64,000 bases of DNA, taken from NCBI RefSeq assembly GCF_002918555.1, contig NZ_PQMB01000002.1, positions 659,169-723,168 on the forward strand, read 5' to 3'. The position numbers and the translations under genes were made by a program. Below, in pieces: positions 19,250-30,388 of this stretch (position 1 is the stretch's first letter; every line of letters begins with the position of its first letter). The DNA is from Citrobacter amalonaticus (lineage in GTDB: Bacteria > Pseudomonadota > Gammaproteobacteria > Enterobacterales > Enterobacteriaceae). Below the pieces are notes generated by a model. That model was not told the DNA's origin, did not search any database, and was given only the letters and a program-made list of their open reading frames with translations.

Positions 19250-19580
19250 ACTTCGTTCCTCCTCTTCCATCTATACTGCAAATTTATAATATGGTCATTT
19301 TTTGAGCTAAAAGATGCCTGAGATCAATTATTCACCCAGTATTAACATTATTTACAATTTGAGTACGGTCCGCTCATCCACTCCCCTGTTCCTGCCAATG
19401 CTGGAGACTTTGCAGACCGTTTTGTTTTCCCTGTCGGCCCGGACAGGCTTCTTTTGACTGTTTTTTGCACAATCATTATACTCCGCACGACCAATCCACT
19501 TTGAAGCAAACATTACTGTATAATTTTCGCCTTTATGCCTTTAAAATCCCGCGCCATTGATGCAACGTGAGTAAATCCGC
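19250..19580 (+). promoter_or_regulatory. bssR-rimO intergenic region with a strong sigma-70 type promoter
   Basis: No gene is visible in this 331-bp gap. TTGACT at 19454-19459 and TATACT at 19477-19482 are separated by exactly 17 bp, a near-consensus sigma-70 promoter reading toward rimO. The rest is AT-rich and presumably contains the divergent bssR promoter. Confidence 0.65.
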
Positions 19581-20915
19581 ATGTCACAAACCAGAACTCC
19601 ATCCCGTCAGCCGAAGATCGGCTTCGTTTCCCTGGGCTGCCCGAAAAACCTCGTCGATTCGGAACGCATCCTGACTGAGCTGCGCACCGAAGGCTATGAC
19701 GTCGTGCCAAGCTATGACGATGCTGACATGGTCATCGTCAACACCTGCGGTTTTATCGACAGCGCGGTTCAGGAATCGCTGGAAGCGATCGGTGAAGCGC
19801 TTAATGAAAATGGGAAAGTCATCGTCACCGGCTGCCTGGGCGCGAAAGAAGATCAAATTCGTGAAGTCCATCCAAAAGTGCTGGAAATCACCGGCCCGCA
19901 CAGCTATGAGCAGGTTCTGCAGCACGTGCACCACTATGTACCAAAACCTAAACACAACCCGTTCCTGAGCCTGGTGCCGGAACAGGGGGTGAAGCTGACG
20001 CCGCGCCATTATGCCTACCTGAAAATTTCTGAAGGCTGCAACCACCGTTGTACCTTCTGTATCATTCCATCCATGCGTGGCGATCTGATCAGCCGCCCAA
20101 TTGGTGAAGTATTAAGCGAAGCAAAACGCCTTGTCGATGCCGGGGTAAAAGAGATCCTCGTGATTTCCCAGGATACGTCTGCCTACGGCGTGGATGTGAA
20201 GCACCGCACGGGTTTCCACAATGGTGAACCGGTCAGGACCAGCATGGTCAGTCTGTGCGAACAGCTCTCAAAGCTGGGGATCTGGACGCGTCTGCACTAC
20301 GTCTATCCTTACCCGCATGTTGATGACGTGATTCCGCTGATGGCTGAGGGCAAAATCCTCCCTTACCTGGATATTCCGCTTCAGCACGCCAGCCCGCGTA
20401 TTCTAAAACTGATGAAGCGCCCCGGGTCCGTCGATCGCCAGCTGGCGCGCATCAAGCAGTGGCGTGAAATCTGTCCTGACCTGACCCTGCGTTCAACCTT
20501 TATTGTCGGTTTTCCTAGCGAAACAGAAGAAGATTTCCAGATGCTGTTAGACTTCCTCAAAGAAGCGCGTCTGGATCGCGTCGGCTGCTTCAAGTACAGC
20601 CCGGTAGAAGGCGCAGGGGCGAATGAACTGCCGGATCAGGTGCCGGAAGAGGTCAAAGAAGAGCGCTGGAACCGCTTTATGCAGCTACAGCAGCAGATCT
20701 CCGCTGAACGTTTGCAGGAAAAAGTGGGTCGCGAAATTCTGGTCATTATTGATGAAGTGGACGAAGAAGGCGCGATTGGTCGCAGCATGGCGGACGCACC
20801 GGAGATCGACGGCGCGGTGTACCTGAACGGAGAGACAAACGTCAAACCTGGCGATATTCTCCGCGTGAAGGTAGAGAATGCGGACGAATACGACCTGTGG
20901 GGTAGCCGGGTTTAA
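19581..20915 (+). CDS. rimO: Ribosomal protein S12 methylthiotransferase RimO
   Basis: RimO is a radical-SAM methylthiotransferase that modifies Asp88 (E. coli numbering) of ribosomal protein S12. The 444-residue protein has an N-terminal UPF0004 domain with three cluster cysteines (Cys20, Cys56, Cys85). The radical-SAM CxxxCxxC motif is Cys153-Cys157-Cys160 in [10 protein letters not shown], and a C-terminal TRAM domain starts near residue 375. It is three residues longer than E. coli RimO, differing only at the N-terminus. In K-12 yliE and yliF separate it from gsiD; here only a REP element does. Confidence 0.95.
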   Translation: MSQTRTPSRQPKIGFVSLGCPKNLVDSERILTELRTEGYDVVPSYDDADMVIVNTCGFIDSAVQESLEAIGEALNENGKVIVTGCLGAKEDQIREVHPKVLEITGPHSYEQVLQHVHHYVPKPKHNPFLSLVPEQGVKLTPRHYAYLKISEGCNHRCTFCIIPSMRGDLISRPIGEVLSEAKRLVDAGVKEILVISQDTSAYGVDVKHRTGFHNGEPVRTSMVSLCEQLSKLGIWTRLHYVYPYPHVDDVIPLMAEGKILPYLDIPLQHASPRILKLMKRPGSVDRQLARIKQWREICPDLTLRSTFIVGFPSETEEDFQMLLDFLKEARLDRVGCFKYSPVEGAGANELPDQVPEEVKEERWNRFMQLQQQISAERLQEKVGREILVIIDEVDEEGAIGRSMADAPEIDGAVYLNGETNVKPGDILRVKVENADEYDLWGSRV

Positions 20916-20923
20916 ATGTCCTG

Positions 20924-20959
20924 CAGGCCGGACAGGGCTTTATGCCGCTATCCGGCCTG
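20924..20959. repeat. REP element between rimO and gsiD
   Basis: CAGGCCGGA and TCCGGCCTG form a 9-bp inverted pair around TATGCCGC, typical of a palindromic unit. It lies between the convergent ends of rimO and the gsi operon and may act as a shared transcription end. Confidence 0.75.
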
Positions 20960-20963
20960 TAAA

Positions 20964-21875
20964 TTACCCCTTAATTTTCGGATCCAGCGCGTCACGCAGC
21001 CCATCTCCCAACAGGTTAAACGCCAGCACCGTCAGAAATATCGCTACCGCCGGGAAAATAGCCACGTGCGGTGCCATCACCATATCCGCTCGCGCCTCGT
21101 TCAGCATAGCCCCCCACTCCGGGGTTGGTGGCTGTGCCCCCAGGCCAAGAAATGACAGGCTCGCCGCTGAGATAATCGACGTCCCGATACGCATGGTGAA
21201 AAAGACCACAATGGATGAAACCGTCCCCGGCAGGATATGGCTGAAAATGATGGTCGCATCGCTGGCGCCGATGCTACGCGCCGACTCGATAAACGTCTGC
21301 TGCTTAAGCACCAGCGTATTGCCACGCACAAGACGCGCAAAGGCCGGAATTGAGAAGATGGCAACCGCAATGATGACGTTGGCAATACCGCTGCCCAGGA
21401 CCGCGACCACGGCAATAGCCAGTAAAATCCCCGGAAACGCAAACAGCACATCGCAGATACGCATAATCAGGCGATCCCACCAGCCCTCATAGTAGCCTGC
21501 CAGCAGCCCCAGCACCGTGCCAATCGTTGCGCCAATAAAGACCGCAAATACCCCCGCAGCCAGTGAAATTTGCGCCCCCAGCAGCACGCGGCTGAAAATA
21601 TCCCTGCCGAGTGAGTCCACCCCAAACCAGTGCAACAAGGACGGTCCGTCGTTCAGGCGGTCATAATCAAAATAGTTCTCCGCATCAAACGGCGTCAGCC
21701 AGCGCGCAAAAATCGCCACCAGGATCAAGAACAGCACAAAAATGCCCGCGATCAGCGCCACGTGCTGACGACGAAAACGACGCCAGAACTCATGCCAGGG
21801 AGTACGGATCTGGTCGGGTTTCACCTGCGGCATGGCATTTAAAATCGCCTGACGGCGCCAGTTAAACAATCGCAT
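20964..21875 (-). CDS. gsiD: Glutathione ABC importer permease GsiD
   Basis: GsiD is the second inner-membrane permease of the glutathione importer GsiABCD. The 303-residue protein shows the OppC/DppC layout: one N-terminal helix (about residues 37-57), a periplasmic loop containing [15 protein letters not shown], then the binding-protein-dependent transport core. The EAA-type loop is [18 protein letters not shown]. It lies 2 bp downstream of gsiC and is the last gene of the leftward operon iaaA-gsiABCD. Confidence 0.94.
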   Translation of the reverse strand: MRLFNWRRQAILNAMPQVKPDQIRTPWHEFWRRFRRQHVALIAGIFVLFLILVAIFARWLTPFDAENYFDYDRLNDGPSLLHWFGVDSLGRDIFSRVLLGAQISLAAGVFAVFIGATIGTVLGLLAGYYEGWWDRLIMRICDVLFAFPGILLAIAVVAVLGSGIANVIIAVAIFSIPAFARLVRGNTLVLKQQTFIESARSIGASDATIIFSHILPGTVSSIVVFFTMRIGTSIISAASLSFLGLGAQPPTPEWGAMLNEARADMVMAPHVAIFPAVAIFLTVLAFNLLGDGLRDALDPKIKG

Positions 21876-21877
21876 CC

Positions 21878-22798
21878 TTACTTGTACCTGATAGCCGGAT
21901 TAATGACGGCATAGAGCATATCCACCACTAAGTTGATAAGAATAAATTCCAGAGAAAACAGCAGCACCTCAGCCTGAATGACCGGGTAATCTCGCATTTC
22001 CACGGAATCCACCAGTAGCCGTCCAAGTCCTGGCCAGTTAAAAACTTTCTCCACGACAATCGAGCCGCCCAGCAAAAAACCAAACTGCAACCCCATCATG
22101 GTCACCACCGGGATCATGGCGTTGCGTAGTCCGTGTTTAAGTACCACCCACGTTTCGCTGACTCCTTTCGCCCGAGCGGTCCGCATGTAATCTTCACCCA
22201 GCACATCGACAAACGAGGCGCGGGTGAAGCGCGCCATAACCGAAGCCACCGCCGCGCCCAGGGTGAGCGACGGCAGAATATAGTGCCGCCAGCTGTCTGC
22301 GCCAACGGTGGGCAACCAGCCCAGTTCAACAGAGAAGACCTGCATCAGCAGCATCCCCAGCGCAAAGGCCGGAAATGAAATGCCGGTAACCGCCAGGGTC
22401 ATGCTTAATCTGTCCGGCCAGCGATTACGCCACACGGCGGCGACAATTCCGGCAGTCATGCCGAACAGTACCGCCCATATCATGCTGGCAAGGGTTAGCC
22501 ACAGCGTAGGCATAAACCGGCTGGCTATCTCTTCAGATACCGGACGGCGCGAAACCATTGAGGTACCGAAGTCCCCCTGCAACACGTTAGTGAGGTAATG
22601 CCAGAATTGAACATGCAGAGGACGGTCAAGCCCCAGCTGCTGGCGCACCAGTTCTATGACCTGTGCATCGGCCTCCGGCCCGGCAATCAGCCGTGCCGGA
22701 TCGCCGGGCAAGAGGTGCACAAACAAAAACACCAGCACCGCGATAATCAACAGGGTCGGAATTAACCCCAGCAGGCGCTTGAGAACATAATTAAGCAT
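21878..22798 (-). CDS. gsiC: Glutathione ABC importer permease GsiC
   Basis: GsiC is the OppB/DppB-type permease subunit of the glutathione importer. It is 306 residues with six predicted helices. The N-terminal signature [20 protein letters not shown] and [16 protein letters not shown] are typical of this subfamily, and the EAA loop is [22 protein letters not shown]. It is spaced 17 bp from gsiB and 2 bp from gsiD, consistent with co-translation. Confidence 0.94.
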   Translation of the reverse strand: MLNYVLKRLLGLIPTLLIIAVLVFLFVHLLPGDPARLIAGPEADAQVIELVRQQLGLDRPLHVQFWHYLTNVLQGDFGTSMVSRRPVSEEIASRFMPTLWLTLASMIWAVLFGMTAGIVAAVWRNRWPDRLSMTLAVTGISFPAFALGMLLMQVFSVELGWLPTVGADSWRHYILPSLTLGAAVASVMARFTRASFVDVLGEDYMRTARAKGVSETWVVLKHGLRNAMIPVVTMMGLQFGFLLGGSIVVEKVFNWPGLGRLLVDSVEMRDYPVIQAEVLLFSLEFILINLVVDMLYAVINPAIRYK

Positions 22799-22815
22799 CA
22801 GACTCCCTGTACTGC

Positions 22816-24354
22816 TTATTTCAAATCCGCGTCTTCAAAGCTGAAGCCCGTATCCGGCATGATCCAGAACCCCGTCAATTTCTTACTGTGCGCCGAGACC
22901 AGTTTCTCAACCACCAGCGGGATCCACGGCGATTCTTTCCAGATGATATCCTGCGCCTCTTTGTACAGACGCGCTTTCTCTTGCGGATCGGTGGTTTTCA
23001 GCGCATCCGCAAGGAAGCTGTCCACCTGCGTATTGCTGTAGAAGGCGGTATTAAACAACGTTGGCGGCCAGTTCTGGGATGCAAACAGCGGCGACAGCGC
23101 CCAGTCGGCTTCACCAGTAGAAGCCGACCAGCCGGTGTAGAACATCCTGACCCCGCTCTCTTTTTGCCCTTTCCCTTCGACTTCCGACGCACGCTGCCCG
23201 GCGTCCATCGCCGTTACCTGCGCCTTGATCCCTACCTGCGCCAGCTGCTGCTGCGTAAACTGCAGCACTTTCTGCGCGGTGCTGTGGTTATGCGAGGACC
23301 ACAGCGTGGTGCTGAAGCCGTTCGGATAACCGGCTTCCTTCAGCAACTCGCGCGCTTTCGCCGGATCGTATGGCCACGGCGTGTAACTTTGCGCATAAGC
23401 GATAGCCGGGGGAAGCACGCCGGTGGCTGGCGTCGCGTAACCCGCAAAGGCCACTTTAACCAGCGCCTGACGGTTTATCGCATAATTCAGCGCCTCACGC
23501 ACCTTCGGGTTATCGAACGGTTTTTGTGTCACGTTCATGCTGATATAGCGCTGCATGATCGACGGGCTGGCCACCAGTTCCAGGTTGTTATTTTTCTCCA
23601 GCAGCGCGGCCTGTTCATAGGGGACGGGGAAAGCAAATTGCGCCTCGCCGGTTTGCAGCATGGCCGCACGCGTATTGTTATCTGCCACCGGACGCCAGGT
23701 AATGGTGTCCAGTTTCGGCAAACCTTGCTGCCAGTATCCGGCAAACTTTTTCACCTTCACAAAATCGGTCTGGTTCCACGTATCCAGCACATACGGTCCG
23801 GTCCCTACCGGATGAAAACCGATCTCTTTACCATACTTTTTCAGCGCGTCAGGGGAGATCATTGCCGTCGCGGGATGCGCCAGGATATTGATAAACGCTG
23901 AGAAAGGCTGCTTCAGCGTAATTTTGACCGTGGCCGGATCCACCACTTCGGTTTTAGCGATATTTTTGTACAGGTTATAGCGTTTGAGGTGATTTTCCGG
24001 GTTGCTGGCGCGATCGAGGTTGGCTTTCACCGCCGCCGCGTTAAACTCAGTGCCATCCTGGAACCTGACGCCCTGGCGCAATTTCAGGGTATACGTCAGG
24101 CCGTCATCAGAAACGGTATAACTCTGTGCCAGTACGTTCTGTAGCTTCATCTCTTTATCAAGCCCAAACAATCCCTGATAAAACGACTTTGCCACAGCCT
24201 GAGATAACGTATCGTTGGCATCGTAGGGATCGAGCGTCGTGAAATTAGAGCCTACCGCCACGACCACATCTTTGGCAGCAAATGCGGGAGATGCTGCCAG
24301 CGCTGAAGCGATGCTCAGCGCCAGAAGCCAGTTACGGGCTACACATGTTGTCAT
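22816..24354 (-). CDS. gsiB: Glutathione-binding periplasmic protein GsiB
   Basis: GsiB is the periplasmic receptor for reduced glutathione, a family 5 (oligopeptide/nickel type) solute-binding protein. The 512-residue preprotein has a signal peptide ([21 protein letters not shown]..., cleaved near AFA-AKDV). The family signature region is [33 protein letters not shown]. The first 20 residues differ from E. coli, while the mature chain is highly conserved and of equal length. It follows gsiA by 30 bp. Confidence 0.94.
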   Translation of the reverse strand: MTTCVARNWLLALSIASALAASPAFAAKDVVVAVGSNFTTLDPYDANDTLSQAVAKSFYQGLFGLDKEMKLQNVLAQSYTVSDDGLTYTLKLRQGVRFQDGTEFNAAAVKANLDRASNPENHLKRYNLYKNIAKTEVVDPATVKITLKQPFSAFINILAHPATAMISPDALKKYGKEIGFHPVGTGPYVLDTWNQTDFVKVKKFAGYWQQGLPKLDTITWRPVADNNTRAAMLQTGEAQFAFPVPYEQAALLEKNNNLELVASPSIMQRYISMNVTQKPFDNPKVREALNYAINRQALVKVAFAGYATPATGVLPPAIAYAQSYTPWPYDPAKARELLKEAGYPNGFSTTLWSSHNHSTAQKVLQFTQQQLAQVGIKAQVTAMDAGQRASEVEGKGQKESGVRMFYTGWSASTGEADWALSPLFASQNWPPTLFNTAFYSNTQVDSFLADALKTTDPQEKARLYKEAQDIIWKESPWIPLVVEKLVSAHSKKLTGFWIMPDTGFSFEDADLK

Positions 24355-24384
24355 ATTATTCTCCTGAACCCTGTCTGTTGTTGG

Positions 24385-26247
24385 TTATAAACGCGATAGC
24401 ACATTTTCTGTCAGAGGACGTGCGACATAATGCCCCGGCCCTACCTGTTGCAGCGAAACCGGCGTCTGCTGCTCCCCACGCTTAAAGATGTTGCCGGGAA
24501 GATCGTCCGAGAGCAGCACGCGCTGCGGTCGGTGTCGGGAAGGATCGGCCACCGGTACCGCTGCCATCAGTTTACGGGTATACGGATGCTGTGGATTTTC
24601 GAACACCGCAGAACGCGGGCCAATCTCCACGATCTGACCGAGGTACATTACCGCCACGCGGTGGCTGATACGCTCCACCACCGCCATATCATGGGAAATA
24701 AACAGGTAGGCAATTCCCAGATCCCGTTGCAGATCGAGCAGCAAATTAATGATTTGCCCCCGGATAGATACATCCAGCGCGGAAACCGATTCATCCGCGA
24801 CGATCACCTTCGGATTGAGCGCCAGCGCACGGGCAATGCAGATACGCTGACGCTGGCCGCCGGAAAACTCATGCGGATAGCGCCAGGCGTGTTCCGGGCG
24901 TAATCCCACCCGCTCCAGCAGCCATGCCACCCACACCGCCGCAGCATCCCCTTGCAATAACCCATGCACGCGCAGCGGCTCCATAATGGAGTACCCCACC
25001 GTCTGGCGCGGATCGAGCGACGCATACGGATCCTGAAAAATAAACTGAATATCACGACGTACCGGCTGTAATTTCCCGGCAGGCAGCGTATCAATACGCT
25101 GACCGTTAAAAATAATCTCGCCAGACTGTGATTCCACCAGCCGCAGCAGCGCACGTCCGGTCGTGGATTTCCCACTGCCAGACTCCCCCACCAGCGACAA
25201 CGTCTCGCCGGGCCAGAGATCAAAACTGACGTTTTCTACCGCATGTACTTCGCGGGTGATACGGTTAAATACGCCGCTGCGTAATGGGAAGCGCGTCACC
25301 AGGTTGCGCACCTGCAAGATTGGCTCACCTTCTGCCACCGTATCCTGCTCCGTCTGTGACGCATCGTGTTGCAGCTCACTCAGCGGGAAGCGACGCAGCA
25401 GAAGATGTCCTTTCATCGCGCCCAGTTGCGGTACGGCAGACAATAACGCTTTGGTGTAGGGGTGTTTAGGTTCATGAAAGATCTGCTCAACGCTGCCGGT
25501 CTCAACCGCCTCGCCCTGGTACATCACCAGCACCCGGTCAGCAATGTCCGCCACCACGCCCATGTCGTGAGTGATGAAAATCACCCCCATCGACATCTCC
25601 TGTTGCAGCACGTTGATAAGCTGCAGGATCTGCGCCTGGATGGTGACGTCCAGCGCGGTCGTGGGTTCATCGGCAATCAGCACCGCCGGACGACATGACA
25701 GCGCCATCGCAATCATCACTCGCTGACGCATTCCGCCGGAGAGCTGATGCGGGTAGCGGGACAATATCGCTTTCGACTCAGGAATACGGACCTGATCGAG
25801 CATCCGCTTCGCCTCCGCCATCGCCTCCTCACGGCTGGCGCCCTGATGAAGCCGGATCGACTCAGCAATCTGCTCACCGATGGTAAACACCGGGTTGAGC
25901 GACGTCATCGGCTCCTGGAAGATCATCGCCATATCCGCACCCCGTACGCGCTGTAGCTGAGAGACGCTCTGTTCACCCAGCTCTATCACTTCGCGGTTGC
26001 GACGCCGAAGCAGCATCTGGTCGCAGTGTAGCTCGCCGCCCGCCTGCTCAATCAGCCGCATCAGCGCCAGCGCGGTAACCGATTTACCGGAGCCTGATTC
26101 ACCGACAATCGCCAGCGTTTCCCCTCGTTTGAGACGAAACGACAGATGACGTACCGCCTCGACGCGCTGTTGTTCCTGCACAAAGGTAATATTCAGATTG
26201 TTAACCGCCAGAACATCGCCGACGTCAAGCTTGTCACTGTGTGGCAA
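24385..26247 (-). CDS. gsiA: Glutathione ABC importer ATPase GsiA (TTG start)
   Basis: GsiA is a fused double ATPase driving glutathione import. The 620-residue protein has two ABC modules. The first has Walker A GESGSGKS and signature LSGGMRQR; the second has Walker [17 protein letters not shown] and Walker B VIVADES. Each is followed by an OppD/F-type C-terminal extension ([24 protein letters not shown]). I placed the start at TTG 26247 ([11 protein letters not shown]) after AAGGGG. Longer in-frame starts lie deep inside iaaA and are foreign to the family. It overlaps iaaA by 14 bp. Confidence 0.88.
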   Translation of the reverse strand: MPHSDKLDVGDVLAVNNLNITFVQEQQRVEAVRHLSFRLKRGETLAIVGESGSGKSVTALALMRLIEQAGGELHCDQMLLRRRNREVIELGEQSVSQLQRVRGADMAMIFQEPMTSLNPVFTIGEQIAESIRLHQGASREEAMAEAKRMLDQVRIPESKAILSRYPHQLSGGMRQRVMIAMALSCRPAVLIADEPTTALDVTIQAQILQLINVLQQEMSMGVIFITHDMGVVADIADRVLVMYQGEAVETGSVEQIFHEPKHPYTKALLSAVPQLGAMKGHLLLRRFPLSELQHDASQTEQDTVAEGEPILQVRNLVTRFPLRSGVFNRITREVHAVENVSFDLWPGETLSLVGESGSGKSTTGRALLRLVESQSGEIIFNGQRIDTLPAGKLQPVRRDIQFIFQDPYASLDPRQTVGYSIMEPLRVHGLLQGDAAAVWVAWLLERVGLRPEHAWRYPHEFSGGQRQRICIARALALNPKVIVADESVSALDVSIRGQIINLLLDLQRDLGIAYLFISHDMAVVERISHRVAVMYLGQIVEIGPRSAVFENPQHPYTRKLMAAVPVADPSRHRPQRVLLSDDLPGNIFKRGEQQTPVSLQQVGPGHYVARPLTENVLSRL

Positions 26248-27199
26248 CGGTATCCCCTTTTTCCCGGTAGATCCCGGTGGTTGGCGTATCTCCGGCGTAG
26301 GCCCAGGCGCGATACATGCCTTCGCTATTAAATGGCAAAGCGACATTGCCTTCATGATCGACGGCAATGACGCCACCGCTTCCCCCCAGCGCCGGTAATT
26401 TCTCCATGACCACGCGCTCACAGGCGTCTGTCAGGCTCAGTCCACCGTAGTCCATCAACGCGGCAATATCGTACGCTGCCAGCGCACGAATAAACACTTC
26501 ACCGGTCCCCGTACAGGAGACGGCAACGCTGGCGTTATTGGCGTAACAGCCTGCGCCCACCAAAGGACTATCGCCCACGCGTCCCGGTAATTTATTGGTC
26601 ATGCCGCCGGTAGAGGTCGCTGCGGCAAGATTGCCAAATTTATCCAGTGCCACCGCGCCAACGGTGCCCATCTTTTTACTTTCATCCAGCGGAGTCCCGC
26701 CGTGATCGAGCACGGTCTCGCCGGTCGCACGTGCGGCGAGCAACTGTTCGTAACGTTCCGGCGTAGAAAAAAGTTCGGAGGAGACAAGCGTCATTCCCTG
26801 TGATTCAACAAATTTCTCCGCCCCGGAACCGATCATCATCACATGAGGACTTTTTTCCATCACCAGTCGAGCAGCCTGAACGGGATTACGGATGTGGCTG
26901 ACACCCGCGACCGCCCCCGCTTTTAGCGTATTCCCATCCATCACACAGGCGTCAAGCTCGTGAGTTTCATCGCGGGTATACACCGCACCAATTCCGGCAT
27001 TAAACAACGGACACTCTTCCAGCAGGCGCACCGATTCGGTCACCACATCCAGCGCACACGCGCCCGCCTCAAGCATTTTTTGTCCTGTTTCGACAATATC
27101 CGACAGCGCCTGTATGTAGCGTAATTCCTGCTCCTGGCTCATTTTCGCGCGGGTTATCGCACCTGCTCCGCCGTGAATCGCAATGACTGCTTTGCCCAT
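26234..27199 (-). CDS. iaaA: Isoaspartyl peptidase / L-asparaginase IaaA
   Basis: IaaA is an N-terminal nucleophile hydrolase that cleaves isoaspartyl dipeptides and has asparaginase activity. It is made as a precursor that cuts itself before the catalytic threonine. The 321-residue protein shows the cleavage site [11 protein letters not shown] with Thr179 as nucleophile, [16 protein letters not shown] for substrate binding and the GTGEVFIR block. The start at 27199 ([13 protein letters not shown]) gives the family length. It leads the gsi operon and overlaps gsiA, linking peptide breakdown to glutathione import. Confidence 0.93.
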   Translation of the reverse strand: MGKAVIAIHGGAGAITRAKMSQEQELRYIQALSDIVETGQKMLEAGACALDVVTESVRLLEECPLFNAGIGAVYTRDETHELDACVMDGNTLKAGAVAGVSHIRNPVQAARLVMEKSPHVMMIGSGAEKFVESQGMTLVSSELFSTPERYEQLLAARATGETVLDHGGTPLDESKKMGTVGAVALDKFGNLAAATSTGGMTNKLPGRVGDSPLVGAGCYANNASVAVSCTGTGEVFIRALAAYDIAALMDYGGLSLTDACERVVMEKLPALGGSGGVIAVDHEGNVALPFNSEGMYRAWAYAGDTPTTGIYREKGDTVATQ

Positions 27200-27394
27200 T
27201 TTTTGCCGTCCATTAACGTGGCACAAACTTCTCTATAAATATCAGAAATGCCGTGAGTTATTGATTCGATTTTTGAATATAGAAAGATGCTGACGGCATG
27301 TAAAGGCCAGGCTCTAAGTCTGAGGTGGCATACAGTCTGCATCCATTTTCTGACATAATAGGCGGATTCGAATTTGCCCCGCTGGAGTGTTTTC

Positions 27395-28630
27395 ATGGAA
27401 TTTACCGCCGGACTGATGCCGCTTGAAACGGCACTTAACGAGATGCTTTCACGTATCTCCCCGCTTACCGCCGTTGAGACGCTGCCGCTGGTTCAGTGCT
27501 TTGGCCGCATTCTGGCCACCGACATCGTTTCCCCCATTGATGTGCCGGGATTTGATAACTCGGCAATGGATGGCTATGCGGTACGATTAGCCGATTTACA
27601 ATCTGACCAGCCGCTTGCGGTGGCGGGTAAAGCCTTTGCCGGTCAGCCTTTCCATGGCGAGTGGCCTGCGGGAACCTGCATCCGTATTATGACCGGTGCC
27701 CCGGTGCCTGCTGGTTGTGACGCGGTGGTGATGCAGGAGCAAACGGAACAAGCTGGCGACGGTGTGCGTTTTACCGCCGAAGTCCGCCGCGGGCAAAATA
27801 TTCGTCTGCGCGGTGAAGATATTGCAAACGGCGCGGTGGTGTTTCCCGCCGGGACTCGCCTGACAACCGCCGAGCTTCCCGTTCTGGCTTCGCTCGGTGT
27901 TGCCGATGCTTCCGTAGTGCGCAAAGTCCGCGTGGCGCTGTTCTCCACCGGTGATGAGCTGCAGTTGCCAGGTCAGCCGCTGGGAGACGGGCAGATTTAT
28001 GACACTAACCGTCTGACCGTTCACCTGATGCTGCAGCAGTTGGGCTGCGAAGTGATCAACCTGGGGATTATTCGCGACGATCCCAACGCGCTGCGCGCCG
28101 CGTTTATCGAAGCCGACAGCCAGGCCGATGTCGTCATCAGCTCCGGCGGCGTTTCAGTAGGCGAAGCGGATTACACCAAAACGATTCTGGAAGAGCTGGG
28201 AGAAATTGCCTTCTGGAAGCTGGCCATCAAACCGGGCAAACCGTTCGCGTTTGGCAAACTGAGCAACAGCTGGTTTTGCGGTCTGCCGGGTAACCCAGTG
28301 TCTGCGGCCCTCACCTTTTATCAACTGGTACAACCGCTCCTGGCGAAACTCAGCGGCAACACCGCCTGTGGACTGCCGCCTCGCCAGCGCGTGCGCACCG
28401 CCTCACGCCTGAAGAAAACACCTGGCCGTCTGGATTTTCAGCGCGGTGTATTGCAGCGTACCGCAGAAGGCGAACTGGAAGTCACCACTACCGGACATCA
28501 GGGCTCGCATATTTTTAGCTCCTTTAGCCTGGGTAACTGTTTTATCGTGCTGGAGCGCGAGCGCGGTAACGTCGAAGCCGGAGAATGGGTTGAGGTCGAG
28601 CCGTTTAACGCACTGTTTGGAGGCCTGTAA
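27395..28630 (+). CDS. moeA: Molybdopterin molybdenumtransferase MoeA
   Basis: MoeA inserts molybdate into adenylated molybdopterin to complete the molybdenum cofactor. The 411-residue protein has the MoeA domain order: N-terminal domains with [11 protein letters not shown] and [19 protein letters not shown], then the MogA-like domain with [21 protein letters not shown] and [11 protein letters not shown]-terminal beta domain IV closes the chain. I started it at ATG 27395; an upstream ATG at 27374 would add seven residues. The stop overlaps the moeB start (TAATG). Confidence 0.95.
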   Translation: MEFTAGLMPLETALNEMLSRISPLTAVETLPLVQCFGRILATDIVSPIDVPGFDNSAMDGYAVRLADLQSDQPLAVAGKAFAGQPFHGEWPAGTCIRIMTGAPVPAGCDAVVMQEQTEQAGDGVRFTAEVRRGQNIRLRGEDIANGAVVFPAGTRLTTAELPVLASLGVADASVVRKVRVALFSTGDELQLPGQPLGDGQIYDTNRLTVHLMLQQLGCEVINLGIIRDDPNALRAAFIEADSQADVVISSGGVSVGEADYTKTILEELGEIAFWKLAIKPGKPFAFGKLSNSWFCGLPGNPVSAALTFYQLVQPLLAKLSGNTACGLPPRQRVRTASRLKKTPGRLDFQRGVLQRTAEGELEVTTTGHQGSHIFSSFSLGNCFIVLERERGNVEAGEWVEVEPFNALFGGL

Positions 28631-29379
28631 TGGCAGAACTCAGCGACCAGGAGATGATGCGCTATAACCGGCAAATCATTCTGCGCGGCTTCGATTTCGA
28701 AGGTCAGGAAGCGCTCAAGGAGGCGCGGGTACTGGTCGTTGGTGTGGGGGGGCTGGGATGCGCAGCAACTCAATACCTTGCAGCCGCTGGCGTCGGGCAT
28801 TTAACCCTGCTCGACTTTGACACGGTCTCCGTGTCGAACCTCCAGCGCCAGACGCTGCACAGCGATGCCACCGTTGGACAGCCAAAAGTGCTGTCCGCCC
28901 GCGACGCACTGGCGCGGATTAACCCTTATATCGCCATTACGCCGATGAACGCGCTGCTGGACGAGAGCGAGATTCACGCGCTTATCGCCGAACACGATTT
29001 GGTGCTGGACTGTACGGATAACGTCAGCATCCGCAATCAGTTGAATGCCGGATGCTTCGCCGCCAGGATCCCGCTGGTTTCCGGTGCGGCAATTCGCATG
29101 GAAGGACAAATTACCGTATTTACCTACCAGGAAGGAGAGCCCTGCTACCGTTGCCTGAGCCGTCTGTTCGGTGAAAACGCCCTGACCTGCGTAGAGGCCG
29201 GAGTGATGGCCCCGCTGATCGGCGTGATCGGTTCGCTACAGGCAATGGAAGCCATTAAGCTGCTGGCTAACTACGGTAAACCGGCGTCCGGAAAAATCGT
29301 CATGTACGACGCCATGACCTGCCAGTTTCGCGAAATGAAGCTGATGCGCAATCCCACCTGTGAGGTCTGCGGGAGTTAG
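28630..29379 (+). CDS. moeB: Molybdopterin-synthase adenylyltransferase MoeB
   Basis: MoeB is the E1-like enzyme that adenylates the C-terminal glycine of MoaD for molybdopterin synthesis. The 249-residue protein has the nucleotide-binding GVGGLGCAATQYLAAAG, the catalytic region VLDCTDNVSIRNQLN, and zinc cysteines in CYRC and in the C-terminal CEVC. It is translationally coupled to moeA by a one-base overlap. A BIME-type repeat follows. Confidence 0.95.
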   Translation: MAELSDQEMMRYNRQIILRGFDFEGQEALKEARVLVVGVGGLGCAATQYLAAAGVGHLTLLDFDTVSVSNLQRQTLHSDATVGQPKVLSARDALARINPYIAITPMNALLDESEIHALIAEHDLVLDCTDNVSIRNQLNAGCFAARIPLVSGAAIRMEGQITVFTYQEGEPCYRCLSRLFGENALTCVEAGVMAPLIGVIGSLQAMEAIKLLANYGKPASGKIVMYDAMTCQFREMKLMRNPTCEVCGS

Positions 29380-29403
29380 CAGAGAAATCGTCGGCACCGC
29401 ACT

Positions 29404-29495
29404 ATTGCCTGAGGGCGATGCTAATACCTCTTATCAGGCCTACAACAGCGCATTTTGTAGGCCGGATAAGGTGTCAGCCGCCATCCGGCAAAACA
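29404..29495. repeat. BIME (paired REP units) between moeB and fsaA
   Basis: Two palindromic units in opposite orientation are visible: TTGCCTGAGGGCGATGCTAA...TTATCAGGCCTAC, then GTAGGCCGGATAAG...CCGCCATCCGGCA. Together they form a typical bacterial interspersed mosaic element between the convergent genes moeB and fsaA. Confidence 0.8.
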
Positions 29496-29498
29496 GAC

Positions 29499-30161
29499 TT
29501 ACAGAGAGGTGCGTCCAAATGCGCTCTGCCAGTCGTGCCCGAACTTCGCTACGGCGGCATCAACGGCCGGAGAGCTAATCAGCTGCTGTGCAACATCCAG
29601 CGGCAGCGTGATGGACTCGCAGCCTGCCAGCAGGCAATCCAGCGCCTGACGCGGCGTTTTGAAGCTGGCGGCTAATACTTTGGCGTGCGGGGCGTGCATT
29701 TTCAGTAAGTTTTGCAAATCAGTCACGGTCTGAATACCATCCCCCCCCTGCGCATCCACACGGTTAACATAAGGCGCAACGTACTCAGCCCCGGCTAACG
29801 CGGACAGCAACCCTTGCGCCGCCCCATAAACCGCCGTCCCAAGCGTCGGGATCCCTTCCGCTTTCAGCCGCTTAATCGCTGCCAGACCTTCTGCGGTCAC
29901 CGGAACTTTCACCACGATATCAGGGATGATTGCCCGCAGCTTTCGCGCATCGCTGATCATTCCTTCGGCAGTCGTGGCCATCACCTGGGCGAACAAACGT
30001 CCCTGCCCGCCCATCGCCTCTTGCAGTGAAGGCAGTAGAATCTCCAGCGACTTTTTACCTGCCGCCACGATACTGGGGTTGGTGGTCACGCCCGCCAGGG
30101 GAAAAATACGCGCCAGCGCTTTTACTGCGTCAACATCAGACGTATCCAGATACAGTTCCAT
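29499..30161 (-). CDS. fsaA: Fructose-6-phosphate aldolase FsaA
   Basis: FsaA is a class I aldolase of the transaldolase family that splits fructose 6-phosphate and related 1-deoxy-ketose phosphates into glyceraldehyde 3-phosphate and dihydroxyacetone or hydroxyacetone. The 220-residue protein carries the Schiff-base lysine Lys85 in [12 protein letters not shown]. The start was set at [10 protein letters not shown] (30161). It is divergent from ybiY-ybiW. In the reported E. coli anhydrosugar pathway FsaA cleaves the 1-deoxyfructose 6-phosphate made by YbiW, so the placement makes functional sense. Confidence 0.95.
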   Translation of the reverse strand: MELYLDTSDVDAVKALARIFPLAGVTTNPSIVAAGKKSLEILLPSLQEAMGGQGRLFAQVMATTAEGMISDARKLRAIIPDIVVKVPVTAEGLAAIKRLKAEGIPTLGTAVYGAAQGLLSALAGAEYVAPYVNRVDAQGGDGIQTVTDLQNLLKMHAPHAKVLAASFKTPRQALDCLLAGCESITLPLDVAQQLISSPAVDAAVAKFGHDWQSAFGRTSL

Positions 30162-30189
30162 AAATCTTTCCTCAACTAAAAATTTTTTA

Positions 30190-30280
30190 CGCCTCATCCT
30201 TCAGGCTGCCTCTTTGCTGGCTGCCTTCAAGCATCCCGGTCATTGCCGCCCCGATGCCCCTCGAAAAATTATGCGTAGTG
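30190..30280. repeat. Degenerate ERIC-like repeat in the fsaA-ybiY divergent region
   Basis: CATCCTTCAGGCTGCCTCTTTGCTGGCTGCCTTC at about 30197-30230 closely resembles the end segment of the repeat at 1320-1480. The other end, CGAAAAATTATGCG near 30260, resembles the CGAATTATTTAGCG end at 60290. The centre is divergent, so I regard it as a decayed member of the same family. Confidence 0.45.
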
Positions 30281-30319
30281 CATGGATTGAAGACTATCAC
30301 GGCAAAACCTCTCTGTTAG

Positions 30320-30333
30320 TTGACGCATGTCAA
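30320..30333. promoter_or_regulatory. FNR-like box upstream of ybiY-ybiW
   Basis: TTGAC, four bases, GTCAA is symmetrical and differs from the FNR consensus TTGAT-N4-ATCAA at one base per half-site. It lies 56 bp upstream of ybiY, which encodes the activase of an oxygen-sensitive glycyl radical enzyme. Confidence 0.4.
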
Positions 30334-30339
30334 TATAAC

Positions 30340-30351
30340 TTTCATTCGAAA
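30340..30351 (-). promoter_or_regulatory. Shared 12-bp motif, copy A (ybiY promoter)
   Basis: The minus strand reads TTTCGAATGAAA; extended by GTTAT it matches copy C over 17 bases. The flanks ACTTTC and GAAAGT form an inverted pair. It lies 37 bp upstream of the ybiY start in the fsaA-ybiY divergent region. Candidate binding site for an unidentified regulator. Confidence 0.55.
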
Positions 30352-30388
30352 GTAATTTAATCTTTATACGAAAGAAAAGAGGCCGTTT

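Noticed and set aside
22888-23901. Plus-strand open frame of 337 codons
   Set aside because: It is antisense to gsiB, which matches a known protein over its full length. The product is a low-quality Arg-rich sequence typical of shadow frames.
24385-26421. Longer gsiA starting at ATG 26421
   Set aside because: The extra 58 residues lie inside iaaA and have no family similarity. TTG 26247 has a proper ribosome site and gives the family length.
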